Assembly: GCA_002811645.1 (NCBI GenBank)
Contig: PDIP01000071.1
Coordinates: forward strand, 13,647-61,974
Reading direction: 5' to 3'
Length of the DNA stretch: 48,328 nt
Source: Corallochytrium limacisporum
Lineage: Eukaryota > Opisthokonta
Shown here: in pieces, positions 1-12,260 of the stretch
Position numbering within the stretch: position 1 is the stretch's first letter
How the letters are laid out: the number at the start of each line of letters is the position of its first letter
Made by a program: the position numbers and the translations under genes
The notes under the pieces: generated by a model
What the model was told of the DNA's origin: nothing
The model's database searches: none
The model's input: only the letters and a program-made list of their open reading frames with translations

Positions 1-1830
1 GTCAAAATTTTCCCGCTCTCCCAAGCGACGGCAGAGCTAAATCAAAATGAGTAGATTTGATACAATATTCCCAGACAGAGGGTGGTACCTCTTCCCTTCC
101 GTTTGTGCCGCTCAGCCGTTTCACAGCAGCCGGAACAGTCACAACAGCAGTACACTCGGCCTCAGCCGAGGACTCTTCAAAGGATTATGCGCTCATGTTC
201 AGTTCCGGGTCCTAAGCTAGGATCCACGTTGTCTTCGCACAAAATTTCGTTTTCCGTAAGAACTGGTCCCATAGCCAATGCATGGTAATCATGTTCTTCC
301 CGTATGAGTTTCTATTTCCGTTTGTGTCGACCTTCCTTTCCAGTAAATTTTTTTTTTGTTCCCCGTGCCGTCCTTCGGTCCGTGCACTGCTGCTGTCTTA
401 CTGTTCGCTTTGACAAGCTGGAGTGCTAGTCCTGATCCTGGTGGGACTGCAAGGAGCGCTTACTCCAGTACAGACTACAAGTTTTGCATAGCAATGGCAA
501 TTGGCATGAGGAACACTGCTGTCATTCCATGCCCAAAACGAGAGAAGGAGGAGCGACAGACAGCAAAGGTGTCACAGGGGATGAGTAGACTTAAAATAGA
601 GTGTAGAAGTAGTAAAATGGAGCAATGTTCGACTCTTGTGTCTCAAAAGATAGTGGCAAGTGTCTAAGATTGTGCAAGGATTGTTGAGCTGTAGGAGGCA
701 GCTTGGTAGTTTTTATGGGGGCGTAGATTGTGGGGTGAGTGTGCAACTTGTGCACATGGTCTTCCCCCTGTCTCTGTTTGGAGAGCTCTCAGCCGTGAAT
801 GAACATGGGGTTGCATTGGTGATTGGTGTGGCAGTAGCGGAACCTCTGTGGAGAGTTTAGCTAGTTACATTTATGGACGAGAGCGGCTGGGACGTGGTAC
901 TGATGAGAGGGCAGCAACATTTGCTTGCACTTGATAGTTGGTTGGGCGGCTGGTTGTTGTTTGTATTTTCCGTCCCTTGGCAATAAATTTGTCATGAGAT
1001 CACTATGGACTCTTTTTACGACTTGAGTGCGATACTCCCGCTACCTATGTCTTGTGCTCTGTTCCTGTTGAAAGAGCATTGTTGAAGCTTCAGGTGTTGA
1101 CCATAAGAGTCGAACAAGCCACCACCCATGCTTCGGTTCTAATTTGTTGTGGCGGAGAGAGTTGTACGTGACACAGCGTGTTGATTTACCTCTTCTGTGC
1201 CCATACATGCTCTATTTATACCTTGCGCTTCCTTCTCCCTGAGTTACACCACCGAAAGCACATCAGTCCGCTACGAATGGCTGCACATGATTTGAAATGT
1301 GGTTGGGGTGTGCTCACATACTGCTGTTGGCATGAATGGCGTTAGATGTTTAGAACGCCAAGATTAATCAGTTACCATCAGTCCTTATTTCAATACCATG
1401 CCGAGGGTGTTTGATGCCGGATGTCCCATGAATGGTATGCGTGTGTAGGTGATATGATATGATATGTATGTGCTTCGATTGGCACCTCTCCTTGCAGAGT
1501 GTCACTTACTAGATGGGGATGGCTTGTTCAAATACTCTGCATATGGTATAGTTGGTGTGGGTGTGGGTGTTGTGTATCCATTCGTATTAGTTGGACTATA
1601 TAGTACAAAAATTGGGGCGGTGGAGACACATAGACATCTTACTTTCTCTATCTCGCTCTCGTACACCCTATATATTCACACACGCCCATATGTCCACATG
1701 GTACTGGCCGAAAGGATTCTCAAAGCAGAGATGTCTGTTTCAATGCGTTTGTTCTTCAGCCTTTGTTTGAAACACAGGGAGAGAGAGTATGATAAAGTGA
1801 ACCCGAGTGCGAAAGAAAAGTACAAAATTC

Positions 1831-1834
<4 letters not shown>
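1..1834. other. Gene-free stretch, left end of the window
   Basis: I see no coding region, tRNA or rRNA here on either strand. Open frames are short, have unstructured composition and resemble no family I know. There are T-rich runs near 348-357 and a short GATAT tandem at about 1451-1465, followed by GT-rich DNA around 1555-1575. An AATAAA-like element lies near 983, but no gene upstream of it can be supported. This may be intergenic or decayed repeat DNA. Confidence 0.6.

Positions 1835-1918
<84 letters not shown>
1835..1918. repeat. (AG)n dinucleotide microsatellite, 84 bp
   Basis: About 40 AG units run without a break except for one AAAG interruption near 1893. The repeat produces long open frames rich in alternating Arg-Glu on the + strand and Ser-Leu on the - strand. 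These are artefacts of the repeat and not proteins. It is the longest simple repeat in the window. Confidence 0.98.
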
Positions 1919-4250
1919 TTGTATGCTGGGACCAAGCGAATCAATGGACACAAGGAGATCAATGAAGAACCTCAGGGCCACACTAGGAATACAGGTTGCT
2001 CTGTGCACCACAGGTGTGGTTGGTTATTCGCCATTTTGTGAACCCCCTTTAGCAAAGAATACTCTGTGTTGCATGAAGTTTACTATGACAGATAGCAGGG
2101 GCCCGTTTACCCTATCTTCATCTTCTTTTATCGCGGTCAAGCTTTTTTTTTCACGTACTAACAAAAGACAAAAAAAGAATCACACAACCTAAGACACAGC
2201 TTGAATATATGGGCGGAAGACTGTGGTATTGGCTGTTCCTGGGGATATCTTTCTTTTGTTTGCCTCGTGAAAAGTTAGGTAGTCTCACACCTGATGCTGT
2301 AATTCACAAACTATAGGAAAATTCTAATCCCAGACATCAGTAAAGTCACTGATCGTTGGCAGACCACAACAAACTCCGATCCAAGTAGCCACGTCCGCAG
2401 GTGTTGTGATCAGGAACTCTAGTACTATATGAATGCAAAACTCTCGTCCGCAGTTGAATGGTCAGCATTTACATCCTATCTCTTCCCACCCCCTCGGAGA
2501 AGGCTCGGCAGTTGAACCCCTGACACTCGCGATGTCAATGGAAACAGTAGATAATCAGGAATAGTGTCCCTTCTTGAATAAACATCACTTCCCTCTATTT
2601 GTTGCGTTTTCTTTTTCTTTTCTGGCACGTACATTTGTTCCTTCCCCAGCTGGATGGATGGGACGATAATTGTAGTGGAGTTCTGTGGCCTCGGAAAACT
2701 TGTTTACCTCTGCTTCCCCTGCTTCCATCTCACCTCCCCCGCACTCTCTCGCATTCTTGTCGTTTCGAACTAATGCCTCCATTCGAGACCTACGCCCACG
2801 CTAAATCCTAAAGAGAGCGGGGAGCATCTTGACCGCGAGGCCGGACAATTCTTGCGTGGCCGTAAGTAAGTATGCGACATCGCACTGATGGGTTCTGTCC
2901 GATGGGGTTACGTGAGAGTGCCAACAAGTCCGCTCTGCCCGCAAGGGACCCACCTCTCCTTCCCTCGATGAGCCGTCTGAGTGCATACATAAAACATGAA
3001 CGTGTTGTCGCGCAATCTTAGTCATAGTTATTGTCGGAAAATGTGAGTGGATTGAGAGCAGCGGTGGCTCACACTGAACCGCCATGTGTATGCGTGGGTT
3101 GATCGAGGAAAAAAGATTTTCTCTATTATTGCCTCCCGTTATCCATAGTAAAGCAGTGCCGCTCGGTGCAGCTCGTAGACCTGTGGGAGGTCCTTGCCCA
3201 TGTGTATACCATGCCTTGAGCAATAGAAAAAAACTTTTCTGTGGTCTATGTGCTTGCCAGTGAGTTTCGGTGTAAACTCACTCACAAGGGTACACGAAAG
3301 TAAGTGGGTGTAGCTCAGATACTGACCATGTTCTTCAGCTCGATCGAAGATTCGTTATGGACGTTGAGAGTATCGGCCGTTGGACCGGTCGCTGGAGAAA
3401 CCAAGTAAACCAAGGAAGCAAGTTCGTTCGTCCGCTGACGAAGTCGCGCATAGACTATTGTTCATCGGAACGGACGTATGAGTCTTTACAGTTCAATTAA
3501 CCTTGGGACCGCAATGGATGCAGGGGAGGGGATTGGAGGCGGTAAGACGAAAGCGGGGGAAATGAGTGCGAGCCCACCTCAACCCCTTCCGCCTCGTATC
3601 ATCCACCAACAGACGAAAATTCCAAACTGTCTGTAGGCTTTGCTAAAGGTTGTTGTATGTCAGTAGGCTCTGACTTAGGTATCTTGGTCAAAGGAGTACG
3701 AACACACAAGTACGGCGAAAGGAGTCTGCCCCAAAACCCGTAATGATGCATGCATGTCGAGTAAGGAGACAGCAATGTGGTGAGGTACTATTGCAATTGT
3801 ACGAGACACTGCCGCGCTGCCAAGTCACATATGAACATGAAACAAATTGCAAGTACGGACCCACTGCCAGCTCCTTGTCACTCTCACAGGGCCGTGTTTG
3901 GGCAACAGTAGCGATATAAGTCTTTTCATATCCTCTGGATATGTTGGTGTGAGATGCTGTATGTTTCATTAGCAGCAGCAGTACATCTCATCATCGATAG
4001 ATCTCACTCTCACTCTCTGGCAACGCAAATAGAGATAAAAGGCAGCCGCGACAGTGCCAAGCTGGGATAGTTTGGTGGATGCTGGCGCTGCTGAGTGCCC
4101 GCTGAACCACCAGCAGCCCCCGACACAAGGCTCTAATGAACTGACAGAAAGCAAAGGAACCCCGCAACAATCACTCGCTGGTGGTTGCGTGTATTATTAC
4201 GTGTTCACCCTCAGTCTTGACCAAAGGAGAGCGTAAAAATAGAAAACTGA
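1919..4250. other. Gene-free stretch
   Basis: No supportable gene. The longest open frame (2801-3223, minus) is Cys-, His- and Arg-rich without recognisable domain structure. A TACTAAC word at 2155-2161 follows a T-run and looks like an intron branch site, but no flanking exons can be identified, so it is probably chance. I see no tRNA: the GTAGCTCAGAT word near 3309 lacks a matching D-stem and T-arm. Confidence 0.55.
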
Positions 4251-4460
4251 ACGTCCTCTCGCCCTCCCCCCCCCCTCCTCTCCCCAGAAAAAAGGAAGGC
4301 CGACGTTGCCAAAACCACAAAGACCGGTGTTGGGTGCATATCCAGTATTGAATGTATACAATCCCCTCCGGGGACACATGACCCCCCTTCCTTTTTCTTC
4401 TCTTTTCTCGCGTGCCTTTCGACAGTAGGGGACATCTTGGGTGTCTTTGGTGGGTGGGTT
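4251..4460. other. Pyrimidine-rich island with a C10 run
   Basis: The + strand is C/T-rich here, with a run of ten C at 4266-4275, CTCCTCTCCCC next to it, and a further CCCCCCTTCC block near 4381. It resembles in composition the pyrimidine-rich halves of the divergent promoter regions in the gene-dense part of the window, but no gene lies next to it. It could be the promoter of an unrecognised non-coding RNA, or simply low-complexity DNA. Confidence 0.4.
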
Positions 4461-7400
4461 GGATAACAGAGGTTCGCTGTATTGTTCTCATTCCGTGTGG
4501 AAAACTTCAAATAGAATACCGTAGAGAACTTTTTACATAACGGGTTGAATATTCTATGTTAATGTCTATACATGAGGGATATCTGAAGAACGTGGAATGG
4601 GCAACGTGCAAAATACGTAGTTCTAGCTAGCACGACAGCAGGGAAGGAGTTTGGGCTCCAGAGACAAGCAGAACCATTCCTTCTTTGGCCTCACGAAACG
4701 CTTTATGGTCAATCGCTCCTCCCCAAACTCTCTCACAGTCCAGCACAGAGCCAGCAAACTCCGTTGCCGGTGATGTACGTGCGCACACACAAGGGTCTCC
4801 TTCCGTCCATCCTTCTTCTTTACTTTCTCACTTTCGACAGGTAAATGCGTAAGCCATTGACTATAGAAGGCTTTCACATGTTGGTTGCTGCCCTTGCCCA
4901 AGCATAATGAGCTTCGTGTGGGCTGTAAAGTAAGCCCCCGTGAAGACTTTTTGTAATTACGGACTTACAGAGCGGCTCTACGCTACTCAAACGGAGAGCA
5001 AAGAGAAGCCGAACGATTTCAGTTCTTGTGTGTAGCAAACATGCGGCTTATGTGCTCGACATGAACACACCACTCAATATAAAATATGAAGAGCATGTAC
5101 GTGAATGTGCGCATAGGGGACTCGCACACCACTCTATAAAGTGCGCTGGTTGCATGCCCGAGGTGCAAGGAGGCACACGTACGTAAGTTATCGTGCTCTC
5201 CCGCCTATATGTCACTATCTGCACATGGCACTGTCACACAAAGAGGGCTCAACTCACATGAAGAGACATACCAATTTAGATCCCAATCGCTCAACTCGGA
5301 CCGGCAGCTTATATCCCTATGGAAATGACCATGGCTGGGTGGGAGGCAGAGATTAGCGCGCCCGGCTCATTCCTTTTCTAGCCCATGGCTTGCACACTAT
5401 GTTTCAAACGCAAAAGGGTGTAGGTGGATGGTTGTGGTGGTCGCGTCTGACACTTTAAACAGTCACTAATTTTTTGGTAACTTCTCATAGATTGCATTGG
5501 GTTCAAAACAATGCGGGGGCGGGAGAAAGAGAAGCTCTGGAGTCTCGCTTTTCTCTCTGGGGGCGGATGAAAACGGAACGGTGCAGACCAGAGTGGCTAT
5601 ACATTCAAAGTGAGCCATTTAATCAAACCCAAGAAAATCTGTTTGTTGTTGAGCTGGCAACTGTTTATGTTGGAGCTTGATGATGCTGCTGAAACATTCG
5701 GGGAAGATCCAACCACTGCTCAGCGAATGAACAGGGAGAACGGAAGGCCCGGTGCGTCTGTGATGAGCCTGGGTCATTTCGTGTCACTTCCTTGGACATG
5801 CAATGAAGGCATCCACAACGATCAACGACGAGACTAGATGACAAATTCAACATTCCAAAGTGCGAGTAGGAGTGGCGGACTTTTCGGAGTCTACAGAAAA
5901 CGGAAGTTGACAAGCTGTGAGACAGATTCACCCGTAACGGCGCCGTCCGATTTGCACGCCGCGTCCTACAGTTTGAGGAGCATAGGTATATAGGTGATGG
6001 ATGGTGTCCGTGTGTTTGTCGTAGGTACACATTCCATAGGACACAGATACGTCCTCCGGAGTTCATTACATCTTGGGTAGAATATTTGTTCAATGGCAAC
6101 CAATGTACACAACTTTTTGACCATTCCTGACGAGTTTGACAGGTGCTTCTTTTGCTGCCATTTTCGGCTGGTTCGCTTTTTTTTTGTTTTCGTGGGCTAT
6201 CTCTTTCATCGGCTCTGTCCATAGCAGCACCAGAGGAATAGAATGTTAGTGTCCCAATTTTGCGATCGGTGACCAGTTCCCCCGGTCGGGCTTCGTTACG
6301 TATCATCTGTTCCCAGTGTTTCAGACTGACCCCCTTTAAGGAGCAAGTCCGTGCGGTGTACAAGCTGCGCCTATTAGGGTAAGGAATTAGAAATCGTTCT
6401 GTTCAAAGATAAATGAAATATGTATATAATGATCTCGTCTATTTTGCTATATAACGGATGTACAGCCATAGGAACCCGATGTAACTTCATTCCAATGTAG
6501 AAACGCATATATTCAGTATTGTGGCCAGACTTCTCCAATCTAGTTGAGCCAGTAACTCAACTAGTTGTGCAACGCGGTACCTACCAACAGATCTTCTGAT
6601 GGCTGCTTGTGAGTTTCTGGCGTCTAGACAGCGAATGCTGCAGACCGAGGTTACTACCCAGCGGCATTGATGTATCAGCTGCAACACATCACAGCTTCAA
6701 ATTTGTACTTTGCACTGGGAGCTCGTGCCGAAGCCACCATACAGAATTTGAAAGGCCCAAGGTGACAAGAGCCTTACGTTAAACCTCAAAGAGCCGTGAC
6801 GTCGGAAACAGGAGAAGGTAGTTTTCTCACCGCGCGATGGCAGCACTGATGCTCCTTAACAGTATTCACGAGTGTTGGATTGTTAGAAAAAAACATGCTA
6901 ACGGACCTCCCTTTGTTGCTGCATTTGATTGTACATTTACCGCGGACGGGGATATGTTTGAGGCGTCTTGGGGTGTGGCTGTTACGTTCGCTTTCCTGTA
7001 CCCAATTCAGTTTCATTTCGTTGGATAATTGGTCGTGCAAGCACGCATATGAGTTTGGCATTGATGTCCCTTCCTATGGTGTTCCTTCTCTTTGACAACT
7101 GTCTCGTTTTCACGTACGCGCACCTTATAGGACCGCGCCTTCCACCACACTCCCAACTGCCTGTCTTTTGTTCTATGTCCTAAGATGCTCGAGGTCGCCT
7201 TCTCGAGGAACCTATTGTTCGATGGATCGCATAACTGAGGGCTTATGACCACTGCAAGCGGAGAAGAAGTCAAAGAGCACACTCTTAGCTGCGAGTGACT
7301 GTTTACTCTCTCACCGGGGACTCAAAGCGAACAGAGCAGCGAGGAAGAGCCAGACAAGCCGAAAGACGGCCGGGGTTGTCCAATATCATTCTACACGTGC

Positions 7401-10400
7401 AGCTATCGCTCTGACGTCTACTGATGTGTTGTTTTCTGCTCTGTTCTGGTGATATCGGGCCAGACCCTTAGAAAACGACAACCAGAAAATCAGGACAAAG
7501 CGATAGTGAAGGCACGCCGGATGTTTATGGCTCCCGTCCACCGCATCCAATAGTAACCAACACTCACAGCAGTCTCTTTGCGAAAGAGTGCCCACCCCCA
7601 ATATCTCAAGAAAGCACGGCTAATTGTACTAATGGGGTTCATTACCAAATGGCTTCAGGGTGGGTATATAAAACATTAATATCACGTATAGCTCTCTTCG
7701 CCGGTTGGCAAGCCGACGACCCAAACAGATTGGTACGGTTGTGCCAGATAGCACGGTCCTCGCTCGCGCCCAAAATAAAACTGTCCACTGGCATACTCTG
7801 ACAGCAAGAGGTGTTCTGTTTTACCCTTTTTTGTCCTGGGAGTCGCGGTAACGCGAACGGTCAAGATAGCCGGAAGACCGGAGATGAGGAGACAGGAGCA
7901 AAATTTTCCCTGCGTTTTACTGGCGTATTGGCTACTAATTAGTTTTCTCGGTGGGTCAATCACTGCTGACCGGCAATTGTCATGTGCTCCTATCAAAAGA
8001 AGTAAATGTTCACCAGCTAGCTAATTGAGCGCATCCAAAAGGCGTAACTCTGATTCGGATCAATTTATATTCTTTGTCACAATTTTGATGCTTCTGACAG
8101 TCATCTCCCTTGCCGGAATATGCGATTATCGTGATGACTTTGCACTAAATATATTATAGTGCACCTGTGCCAATGTTCAATAAGTTTCTGGACAGGTTTA
8201 CTTTGTTGCGCTGTCGCAATTTGCGATTATCTGTTCTGGCCAATGTCCAACATCTGGGATGAAGTGGCAATTGTCAGCAGTAGAATCGATGACCATGCGT
8301 CCACACCGTCCCCCTGCTACTACAAACGGAAGGTTCAATAACATTGCATGCACGATCACCTTGCACAAACAAAACAGCGAATCAAATAGAAGGCGATCAT
8401 GAACAGAAAGACCCCTTGAAAGGATGTAGCTGTTGCGAGCGGGATCTCCTTGTTTCGTTCTCTCTTAGGTGTAGCAAGACGAACGAGTTTCCTGCTTCTG
8501 AGCAGAAAACCATGGCACTATGCTTTCTCTTGTATCTTCTTTGTCCACCAATAGATTTTATAGGAGTTGACGCAGTATGTTTAAAATTCCGCAACTCTTC
8601 TAAATCTCTTCTTGCGCATGTGGCGATCGCACGAGAGTGGTTGTGTAACACTTCCGTATGAGCTGAAGGAAACGACCCATAATTCCCTTCACATTGTTCG
8701 GCCTAATTTACAGAAACGAAACAAATAAGAACATCGACTGCGGTGGGGGGTTCTAGGCTTGTTTCCCGTTTCATATTGTGAGAACGATGGATGACTTTGA
8801 TAAACTTCCCAGGAGTGACGCACTCACCGTTCGATATCACCGAAATTCGTGAAGAGGTTTTCGAAGGCCATACTGTTGCTTTTACGTAGCTGATGTAATC
8901 CATATTGGGTGGCCCAAGGTTTTGAATTCATTTGTGAAGGTGAAGCCGAGGAACCCCTTCAGACAATACTGGAACCTGTGAACGTATCGTGCGGACGTTC
9001 TTTTCTTCGATGGTAGAACTTACAGCGCATTCAGTTGTTCGTACATAGGTATGCAGGCTGGAACTGTTCGGTGATCCGTTTTTCTGTGGATGACTCCCGA
9101 TACGCTCATTATGTACAGTCCGTGACGGAGGTTTGGGGACACTGACACGTCTGACCGTGTCCGTTCCCGCGATCTATGCTCGCGATTTGATTTGTGATGA
9201 GAGTCTTTTGTGCTAGCGAAATCCGAGTACTCCACAGGTGTGTGCGCCGGTGATACAGCAATAAAACCTGCTTTTATCAAATCTCGAGACAACTGAAGCT
9301 CGTACCTCATCGTATAATAGTCGTAGAATGGGTTGGTAGCTGAGCACAGGCATGGCCTTCACTGTTAGCCTACAGGAGCCGAGTGAGAGTTTTGTCCAAC
9401 AGGTTCGGCTCTTTTGTACGACATTCTTCTTCTCCAGGCAGTGTGAGCGCACGCATATTCAGTATGGGTCAAAGGTGGTCAAGTATGTCTCGAGGAGCAT
9501 AGTACAAGCCTGCAGAACGAAACACACAGAAGCGTTTCTCACTTCTTAACCTTCCACTGTCAACCGCACGTGTTATATAGATTTGGACATTGACAGTGTA
9601 ATGTGAACACAGCGAAAGAGCGAGAATTCGAGAGTATACGATTTGCAGGTCTGGGGCTTTTGATGGTGGTTACTGGAATGCAATCTTTGACTCTAAATGC
9701 GTAATTTGACCTACAGCAATTGCGGAACGGGCGCGAACACAGCGCAACATACCCACAGGGAAGCAAACGCTCAGTAGCATTCTAGATGGGGGAGCATAAC
9801 TTAGATCTTTGAAGCAGAAGAGAGTTGTTTCTGAGTCTCTCCTCACCCCGGGTTTATGTCTTGTTTTTGTGACCCCATTCGCGGTGTTGTCGGCTAGCCG
9901 AACGAGATTGGAGGACGTCCATTTGGACGATTAGTCATACACCAATTTCCTACTTGAATGCGTACGCTATACATTGGCTATGTCAGTGTTGAAGTGGGGA
10001 CAGAGATTTTTTTTACCGCGGAGGAACGAGAGGATGCCGGCTGGGATACTGTCCATGGTGCAAGCAGCGGCAACTGTGAGAGCTGCATGCTGGCTGCGTG
10101 CTCAGTACCCACCTTCGTTTTGGGGCTTGCGTGCGACCGTTGTTCGCCAGAGCAAGCAGCACAGCTACGATAATGGCCGAAGTCTCCTGCTCAGACCTCT
10201 GATATTCCAACTCTGCTGCCATGTCTCTGGTTTTGGCCGGATTCTACAAAATGCTGTCATTGTGTCCCGAAGCCGCAGATACTGCAGCGGAGACGGGTTC
10301 TGTCCCACCGTAACTGTCCGGGACTGTGTTCCTGTACGTAAATGCTGTCGTCGACTACAACAGAAATTGCTCTTCCTGGTCACGGTCTCAAGCTCCTTCA

Positions 10401-11430
10401 AGTCTGTGTTTCGTAGTTTTCCGCTGTTGGGTCACCATCAAGTACATCCTTCCTTGGTAGCTCCGGTTCTCAAGAATGTTTGCAGCGATGCACATGCACG
10501 GAACAATATATTGACGTATGGCCTCATCAAGAGACAAGCCACAAGAACTCGCCTTTACCCATATCCACACTAGGCTCTCCTTGTCCAACCGATGTTGTAT
10601 TGCTTTGTGAACAGTGCAAGAGGTCTCGAGAGATCTCCTCTTCGTGCACGATCTCTCTTCAAAGGTTCCATTCCAGAGAGATCGCGCAGTGAAGCTTCTG
10701 TGGTGCGTGCGGTGGCTATCTTTAGAGGACACCAAGTCAGCAAGCTGTGCAGGGGGGCCGAGTCGACGAAACTTCGCGAGCCGTGCAAAAAGGTGAGACG
10801 TAGTAGACCCACTGAGTGTTTTGTTCAAAATTCAAATATAACTGTCCACTCTTTCTGATCGATTCCGGGCATCAGTGCTTCCGTAGAAAAGTGGGTTGAG
10901 TGTGGCCCAGGTTCTTAGACCAAACAGCGCGCACACACCAACAGAGACTGTCCCATCGCTGATGCTGCTGACGGTGGAAAGAATTCAGAAATATTGCCAG
11001 CCATCAGGGGCTCTCTGCTGACAGAATGCATTTCAGCTGGCGACCGATCATTCAATGTCGTCCGCATTCCAGTGGTCAGCGGCAAACTATAGGAATTAGC
11101 CCAAAGAATTCCATTGAGATACAGGGGCTACATCACAACGGGCTTGTTGCTGTTTATCTGCACAGCAACTATTGGCGAGGGATGAGTGTACCACAATCCG
11201 CCAAACAGCCCACATCGCAGCCACCTTCCAAAATGGAAACGACCGCGACCGAAACGGGATAATGACGGTCCATAAGAGCGATAGACACGCAACATACCTC
11301 GTTTCAATTGACCTGTTGTGCCACTAGGTCGATCCGTCTTAGCACGCAAGTTCTGTTTTGTGATAAAACATTCCGTGTCTCTTCCGTGCTCACTTAAATT
11401 CGTACAATTTCATCGCCCCAAGTATTTGCT
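4461..11430. other. Gene-free stretch of about 7 kb
   Basis: I cannot support a gene in this interval. The longer frames are 5665-6363 (minus, 232 codons), 9974-10573 (plus, 199 codons) and 10388-10828 (minus, 146 codons). All overlap other open frames, have mixed low-bias codon use, and show no motif I recognise. No tRNA T-loop with a matching stem, no rRNA block, no terminal inverted repeats and no LTR pair were seen by eye. A heavily decayed mobile element cannot be excluded. Confidence 0.5.
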
Positions 11431-12260
11431 ACCTTCTCCTCATACTGAATGGATAGGGTCTCTGCGCAATATTTCATCACTACTACCACTATCTTTGCTA
11501 TCCGGTATGTGATAGTTTGGGTTGTGTGCCCTTGCTCGCATTCTCAATCCGTGCTCCTCCTCCCCTCTTCTCTTATGCTCATTTCTGTTTCTTTCTCTCT
11601 CTCTCGCATCGAGAGCAAGAAAAATAGTAGGGGCTGCCACCCCCTCCACCCTCTCTCCTCCCACTCTTTCTGTAGCACTCGTCGCCCACCACAGGGGCAG
11701 GCAGGCATCCCAACCGCCAACATCACCCACCCACAGGCAAGCGTGATGAATTCTTTAAACAAAAGGGAAGTTGGTTTCAACTTTTCACGAAGACTCGACT
11801 CGAAGGTTTCCAGTACAGAACAATGCTCTAGCAGAACTTCATCTCAGGCAGAGGTGCAAGCGAAGGAACCCTCGCCCACAACCGTAAGCGTACGCTCCCC
11901 TCCCACAATACACTTCATTCGTCACCGTCAAGCACTTCCACCTAGCTCTTTACATTCATACATTATGTATTGGAATTGCGCGGGCAGATTTCACCTCGGT
12001 ATGTCCGTTCCCCGTCACTTGGGGGCCTGGCCCGCCCCCTCTGCCTCGCCTCTGCTGTCCAAGTGCTTTTCGCATAGTCAAGCAAGCGTGCTTTGACTCG
12101 CCTACGCAAACAAGTGGACACGACCAACCTACACCAGAGAGTAGAAAAGCCGAGGGAGTAGAAGGGGGCGGTTTCGTAGACTTAGGGTAGAGGGAGTTAA
12201 CCCCTCCCGTGGTCGCTTTGAGGGGCCTCGATTTTGTTGGACAAAGAGAAAAAAAAACTG
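11431..12260. other. Second pyrimidine-rich, promoter-like island without a gene
   Basis: The + strand is C/T-rich from about 11550 to 11740, with stretches such as CTTTCTCTCTCTCTCGC and CCCCCTCCACCCTCTC, and again around 11880-11930. A GGTATGTG word at about 11503 could read as a splice donor after a short ATG frame at 11449, but no second exon is evident. As at 4.25-4.46 kb, the composition recalls the upstream regions of real genes further right. Cause unknown. Confidence 0.35.

Noticed and set aside
2155-2161. TACTAAC word after a T-run, like an intron branch site
   Set aside because: No donor and no flanking exons could be paired with it; the surrounding frames are not protein-like.
1464-2192. 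242-codon open frame on the + strand, and two minus-strand frames over the same place
   Set aside because: The frames are held open by the AG microsatellite and encode alternating Arg-Glu or Ser-Leu; the flanks have no coding character.
3300-3375. tRNA-like start with GTAGCTCAGAT
   Set aside because: No matching D-stem partner, no anticodon stem and no T-loop with a 5-bp stem follow at the right distance.
5665-6363. 232-codon minus-strand frame
   Set aside because: Rich in Ser, Arg, His and Cys, without domain motif or codon bias, and overlapped by other frames; looks random.
9974-10828. Overlapping frames on both strands (199 and 146 codons) considered as Harbinger-type transposase remnants
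   Set aside because: Only a short KRRW-like word suggested this; no catalytic DDE motif, no terminal inverted repeats and no target-site duplication were found.
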